Positions 60,101-64,000 of a DNA stretch of 64,000 bases are shown in pieces. Made by a program: the position numbers and the translations under genes. The notes beneath the pieces were generated by a model. It was not told the origin of the DNA. It ran no database searches and worked only from the letters and a program-made list of their open reading frames with translations. This DNA comes from Pomphorhynchus laevis (taxonomy: Eukaryota; Acanthocephala; Palaeacanthocephala; Echinorhynchida; Pomphorhynchidae), in assembly GCA_012934845.2 (NCBI GenBank), contig WNNJ02002841.1:33378-97377 (forward strand), in the 5' to 3' direction. Position 1 is the stretch's first letter. Each line of letters starts with the position of its first letter.

Positions 60101-62842
60101 TATATAGGACATTTTCTCACAATAATTTATACAATCTCCAGTGTGTATCATTTCGATTTAATGAATTTCATATTAATTTTTTAAATCAGTACTATATTAA
60201 TTTTTTATTTTATCAGTTTGAAAATATAATTATGAAATTTGGTTAATTTTTCTGTAAATTGCTTTCATAAAAATACAAAAGTATATCTTACTTTTATTTA
60301 TTTTCTCATGTTAATTAGTAATTCTTAAAAATTTAGTTCGATCCATACCATCGATTTATAGAGATGAAATACTTACTCCTCCCAGTTCAGAAAGAACAGT
60401 CCAACACTCACCAGCAGCACCTTCAACGCCCGCAGTAGAAATTATACAGAGAAATTATTGTCACCACTCCTTACAGGTTACACTAAACGATGTTTTGTTT
60501 GTTTAGAAAATTTTACTTGTTTATAGGAACAACATTTTTTAAATTTGATTGATAACCCAGTGGTAGTTGAGCATACGGCGACAATGGTACCTCTATCCAC
60601 AATGATAAAATTACCATCGTACAAGCCTGTAAGCAGAAAATTACAGAAAGCGATACTTTTACGATTCCCACTCGATACTGAGATCCGGAATGAGTCTAGC
60701 GTTTGTTTATCTACTGAGCTGAACCTATCAGAATCTGTGAAGCAGCAAAACAAGAGCATACCTGCGGAATACTTTCTTCGTGCAGACGGATTGGTCATTA
60801 ACTTATCTTTACTTGATTCATGTCTTAACTTCTTTTATGATACGAATTTTGATAGTTGTCCGCTTTGTGCATGTGTTCGATCCGCCAGTGACTCAATTCG
60901 TGGTTGTGATATGTTGCCATTTCTAACCGGACGCTGGCACATCGCTCCGATCAGTTCTTGTAGCTGTGCTTACCGTGCATCTGCAAGTTTTTCTTTTGCA
61001 CCTATGTCTGGACTATTAGTCGAAGACGAATTTGAGCTTATTGAGACATGCTCTTCCGTCGTTAGAGGACCAGCATTATCGTCTGAATCTGTTGATGAAA
61101 TTAGACGCCTCTTATCTAGTCCGTTTGCTCTAAAGATCAATCAGTACGTTCTTAGTTGTCTGAGATCATTTGCATTACATGATAACTGTTTGACCCTAGA
61201 ACAGCGATGCAGTGACATATATAAGCAAAATCATGGTTTGTATCATTTTATCATGTTACTTTAAGTAATATATATATTTAGTAATTGATGCAATTGCGTT
61301 GGCATATAAACATGGCCGTGAGGCATCAACTGTAATTTCAAATACATCAGCAAAGCATTATATTGGTGGTACATGTGAAATAAATCTTCATCCTTGGCTC
61401 AGCTCCGGAGTTCATGTTGGCACAGACCTTGATGTTACGAGATTGCTTTGGCAGTTAAAGCCTATACTTCAACAATCTCTGCAGAAAAGGCACATCGTTG
61501 CAAAATTGTGGGATACGATGATTGGGCCGTTAACCTTACGCCACTTTACGCAGTTACTGCGTACTGAAGAATTGCCACCATCTTCATCAATGTCATTTGC
61601 TAACAAATCAATATCACGAGATGAAATGCCGACGCAGTCAATATCTGATCAGACTTGCGAACCCCTTAAAATTCCATTTTATACCATTGGGTCGCTAACA
61701 TTTAACGATAAAGTAAATGCAATATCCAGCAGTCCTTTTATTTTACCTTACTGGGTGAGTTTTGACTATGTCTAAATATTTCTTTACTTTTATAATTCTT
61801 TCCTAACTTAAATTTCAAATATTAAAAAATAATTGTACTTTTATACATAATATATGCTATGTATACACATAATATACAATAATTTATCCATAATATATTA
61901 TTCTATATATGAATAATATTATATTATAGCATTATATTTTAATACATAATATTTTTATTAATCAAATTTGTTTCCAATATTTTGGTGGCGCATAGGCTCA
62001 CCATTTTCAAGAAAAAGCAATCTAGAAGAAATTCCTTATTCACATTTTATGGATTATAAACTATTAAGGTTTTATATTCTTTATTCTTAAAGTAATTCGT
62101 AAATAGCTTTTTAAGATTTAAAAGCTTCTTAAATAATTAAAAACTTTTTACTCTTCGTGATAAAATGAATAGTCCAATTTTAAAATGCAGAAACAAAACT
62201 GCCAGATAAATTATTAAATTAAGTTATCATCTACCATAGCAATGTTCGATGCTTGGAGAATCGCACATAATTTGGATGATTTATTTTCATAATCTTATAA
62301 TTGTGCATTTGTTTTAAAAATGTATGATAATTAATCTTTTTTGTTTTGCTTGTTAAAAGTATCACTTTGTGCTTTCTGTATGTAAAGTTATTTGTTTAAT
62401 TCTTCTTTGTGTATTTGTTATCAACAGCCATATCAATGTTTTGAACCGATTTCTGGCAAACGTAATTTGGCCTTTATCGCGTTACTGCCTAGGCTACTTC
62501 CTGACACATTATCGACTAATCAGTTAAATTGTCACTCATCCACGTTTTTCGCTAATTTGTCTAGCAAATACGAACAGCTTAAATTTGGACTTCATCGACC
62601 TGCTCGTTTTCTTACAGAGAATTCTAACACTTCAAATTTTCCCGGTCTTATAAATTTCGAATTCGAACTTATTGAGCCGACTATCCAATCATTTATAGGT
62701 ATCCTAAACTTTTTTTTCGATTAATGTTTCTGATTTTAAGTTGAAAAACTAAAGAAATTTGATGATATTGATCAGTGGATTTATGGCGATGAGTCATCAT
62801 CACAAAAAGCTGAACAACCATTTTCAATTGGCCTTCCAGCTT
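48081..62842 (+). CDS. MED13: Mediator complex subunit 13 (5' part, 13 exons)
   Basis: MED13 joins the CDK8 kinase-cyclin C-MED12 module to core Mediator in the nucleus and so gates RNA polymerase II access. Exons by splice signal and similarity: 48081-48185, 49922-50165, 53464-53539, 53594-53668, 53726-53865, 56956-57352, 57399-57449, 57499-58091, 60337-60476, 60527-61235, 61282-61754, 62428-62698, 62741-62842. All junction phases agree and give about 1,125 codons. Signature blocks against known MED13: [80 protein letters not shown]. The N-terminal Med13_N domain (about 1-345), a low-complexity linker and the MID domain start are present. The PIWI-like C-terminus lies beyond the window. The intron 7 boundary (57450-57498) is the least certain. 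Confidence 0.92.
48664..48749. repeat. Perfect hairpin, 32-bp arms (MED13 intron 1)
   Basis: Arms 48664-48695 and 48718-48749 are exact complements around a 22-nt loop. The flanking ttttaatttataggaac (48630-48646) is shared with the foldback at 49042-49229, so both belong to one MITE-like family. Confidence 0.85.
49042..49229. mobile_element. MITE-like foldback (MED13 intron 1)
   Basis: Terminal inverted repeats 49042-49068 and 49203-49229 match at 26 of 27 positions (ttttaatttataggaacc ... ). The whole is about 190 bp with no coding capacity. The ttagc-type words nearby resemble the repeats at 640-1290. Confidence 0.75.
49922..50165 (+). CDS. MED13: MED13 exon 2
   Basis: Acceptor gatag at 49921. 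Encodes [11 protein letters not shown] ... VWRRVPIV ... [12 protein letters not shown], matching the GIKWKKY / VWRRD / ELWIFWWGEDP blocks of the family. The donor at 50166 leaves phase 1. A 3.3-kb intron with a LINE inside follows. Confidence 0.92.
50790..53170 (-). mobile_element. LINE family B, antisense copy inside MED13 intron 2
   Basis: Collinear with the antisense copy at 20915-23270. The C-terminal tail lies near 50850, the RT at 51440-51970 ([18 protein letters not shown] changed to [24 protein letters not shown]), and the connector runs to about 53070. It is 5'-truncated within the endonuclease at about 53170. It lies against the gene's direction and is flanked by intact MED13 exons, so it is spliced out. 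Confidence 0.85.
53464..53865 (+). CDS. MED13: MED13 exons 3-5 with two tiny introns
   Basis: Exon 3 (53464-53539) encodes [20 protein letters not shown]. Exon 4 (53594-53668) continues [14 protein letters not shown]. Exon 5 (53726-53865) has [20 protein letters not shown]. Introns of 54 and 57 nt separate them. The first is in frame and lacks a stop, so retention would add 18 residues. Its removal restores the family's LLERCL-type junction. Confidence 0.88.
53866..56955. other. MED13 intron 5 (3.1 kb)
   Basis: AT-rich with no recognisable coding. It has a perfect 14-bp-arm hairpin at 55420-55450 (caatagaccaacat / atgttggtctattg) and a small palindrome cactagtatactagtg near 55331. Confidence 0.6.
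56956..57352 (+). CDS. MED13: MED13 exon 6
   Basis: Begins [14 protein letters not shown], equivalent to VILCPFGLNGTLTG, and includes the [10 protein letters not shown] and [13 protein letters not shown] blocks that end the Med13_N domain. The donor aa|gtaagc is strong. Confidence 0.9.
57399..58091 (+). CDS. MED13: MED13 exons 7a/7b (linker)
   Basis: A Ser/Pro/Asn-rich linker. I place a 49-nt intron at 57450-57498 because the frame entering at 57399 meets a stop and the frame of 57499-58091 is clearly coding. An alternative donor for exon 6 could avoid this intron. Contains VLTPPKS at 57992-58012. The donor at 58092 leaves phase 1, which fits exon 8. Confidence 0.75.
58092..60336. other. MED13 intron 8 (2.2 kb, after exon 7b)
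   Basis: AT-rich. Contains nested inverted ttaagatg/catctt words around 58935-59020 and the foldback described at 59964-60101. Confidence 0.6.
59964..60101. repeat. Foldback, 17-bp terminal arms
   Basis: agcattgaaacgaagaa (59964-59980) and its exact complement at 60085-60101 enclose a second inverted pair, gtagtcattttc / gaaaatgactac. The latter arm is duplicated. Probably a small non-autonomous DNA transposon or its debris. Confidence 0.75.
60337..60476 (+). CDS. MED13: MED13 exon 8 (linker)
   Basis: Encodes [18 protein letters not shown] followed by a Ser/Pro segment ([11 protein letters not shown]). ILTPPSSE resembles the FBW7-recognised LTPPTSPE degron of human MED13. Phase 1 in, phase 0 out. 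Confidence 0.82.
60527..61235 (+). CDS. MED13: MED13 exon 9
   Basis: Encodes [15 protein letters not shown] (the family's MFAPLKTLPSQYLPP region). It then carries SCPLCACV ... CSCAYRAS ... [11 protein letters not shown], matching the conserved Cys-rich segment SCCICVC ... CTCGFSA ... GLFLEDELDII ahead of the MID domain. Confidence 0.9.
61282..61754 (+). CDS. MED13: MED13 exon 10 (MID domain)
   Basis: Encodes [52 protein letters not shown] and SPFILPYW, collinear with the human MID-domain blocks LALEHGRQF, LHPWS, LQPVLQDAIQKKR, GPLTWQQF and SPFALPYW. Donor tgg|gtgagt. Confidence 0.92.
62428..62842 (+). CDS. MED13: MED13 exons 11-12
   Basis: Exon 11 (62428-62698) has [13 protein letters not shown] and [17 protein letters not shown], matching YESCRLGQHRPVSRLLT of the family. 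Exon 12 (62741-62842) adds [17 protein letters not shown] phase-1 donor t|gtgagt at 62843 shows that further exons follow outside the window. Confidence 0.88.
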
Positions 62843-64000
62843 GTGAGTCTTAACCATTACATGTTCTTTTGCTAAATAGAGTTATCTAAATTAAAATATT
62901 TTCATTTTAAATTAATATTCAAGTTTGGGATATTCAATATGTAATAATTGAATGCAGATAATTCATTATCTACATTCATTATCTATTAATGTAGATAATA
63001 AAAGTTTAAAGTTTTATGAGATTTCATTATAGGATCTTACATATTGATAGGAATCAATACTTCATGAAAATGTGAAGCTTATTTATTTACCGTGAATGCT
63101 TATACAAATGATCTGTTTGTAAATATTTCCTCGTAAATAATTGAGCGATTTCATCTCATTTATAAAGCCTCTTTACTTTATATTAGACAAATCTAAAACA
63201 ACTGTAACATCCAATAAGATGCACATTTTAACCTCGAAATGATGCACCGAATATGTTGTACTGTAAACCATCAATCATTAGTATTTCAATACGTCAAACT
63301 TAGCCATTCAATAACATCCAATAAGATGCAGCACATTGACTGTAACATCCAATAAGATGCAGCACATTGACTGTAACATCCAATAAGATGCACTTTTTAA
63401 CCTCGAAATGATGCACCGAATATGTTGTACTGTAAACCATCAATCATTAGTATTTCAATACGTCAAACTTAGCCATTCTACAACTGATTTGGCAAACTGC
63501 TACGGCTTAGTATTGTTTTGTTCGTCATTTACCTGCTAAGGTTTAAAACGTTAAGCTTTTATTGATAAAAGAGCAATAGCGGATAATTCAACCACCCGTG
63601 TTAATATATTGTCTACTATTTGATTTAAGTTTTTAAATTTGATTTTTTACTTAAACAGTTATTTTTGTAATCTTTTAATTCCCTTTTTAAGTTAAAAATA
63701 AACCTTTTCATGCAATCATTTTATTTAAACTACCAGCAGTACCTTATCAACTGCTGATCTCTTCACATTATCTTTTCACTTACTTTTCACATTCTCGTTT
63801 CCATTTCTGGTATTCTCTTTTGCTTTCAGAGCTTCTCTGAATTAAATGCTCTAATTTTATCATTTTTCTAATTTAATTAAATTGCTAATGATCGGTGAAA
63901 GTGCAACCTCTTCTTTTATAAATCAATATTTTAATGATCATTTCGATCTATAAACAAATCATATATCGTTTATTAACTTTCATAAAATTTTAGTATATTG
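62843..64000. other. Start of a MED13 intron; no further exon seen
   Basis: No frame here matches the next part of MED13. The interval is AT-rich and holds the tandem duplication below. Confidence 0.5.
63202..63478. repeat. 108-bp duplication with shorter nested repeats
   Basis: Segments 63202-63309 and 63371-63478 are almost identical. Between them catccaataagatgcagcac occurs twice more. The pattern fits repeated unequal exchange around the word gtaacatccaataagatgca. Confidence 0.9.

Noticed and set aside
1-64000. Endogenous retrovirus, LTR retrotransposon or Polinton
   Set aside because: I found no integrase, aspartic protease, envelope, capsid or protein-primed polymerase signature and no paired LTRs; all reverse transcriptases seen are LINE- or Penelope-type.

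Overview
This is a repeat-laden, AT-rich eukaryotic window, almost certainly from an invertebrate animal. The evidence is one spliced host gene with GT-AG introns, several LINE families, a Penelope-like element, tRNA-derived SINEs and long (TA)n tracts. I cannot name the phylum from the sequence.

The only host gene I can support is the 5' part of MED13, the Mediator kinase-module subunit, on the + strand from 48081 to 62842. I assembled 13 exons by matching protein similarity with splice signals, and every intron phase is consistent. They encode about 1,125 residues: the MED13 N-terminal domain, a linker with two LTPPxS phosphodegron-like sites, and the start of the MID domain. The gene runs off the right edge. 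Intron 2 holds an antisense LINE of about 2.4 kb.

The left 48 kb is a graveyard of mobile DNA. From 1 to 9.7 kb there are short repeats, hairpins, a SINE and fragments of reverse transcriptase and LINE genes. From 10 to 14.3 kb lie a degraded R1/I-like LINE and an antisense copy of LINE family A. From 14.5 to 18.8 kb lies the most interesting stretch. It has a broken Penelope-like element with a recognisable GIY-YIG endonuclease tail, a foldback with 90-bp arms, a tandem array of about 464-bp units carrying hammerhead ribozymes (two intact, one decayed), and a second array of 360-bp units. From 19.3 to 26.9 kb are three pieces of CR1/L2-like LINE family B; the main antisense copy has about fifteen 20-bp monomers abutting its 5' end. 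From 27.4 to 30.8 kb are antisense fragments of LINE C and of an RLE-type LINE. From 31.4 to 34.6 kb is a sense LINE A with a zinc-knuckle ORF1 and APE and RT regions. From 36.6 to 38.5 kb are duplicated fragments of an AT-rich reverse transcriptase. From 39.9 to 43.2 kb is a nearly whole RLE-type (R2-like) LINE preceded by a 13-bp minisatellite. From 44.6 to 45.6 kb are three related SINE bodies, one with a tRNA-like head.

The link worth following is that Penelope-like elements are known to carry hammerhead ribozymes and are thought to mobilise small ribozyme-bearing repeats (retrozymes). Here a GIY-YIG Penelope remnant and a hammerhead tandem array lie about 1 kb apart.
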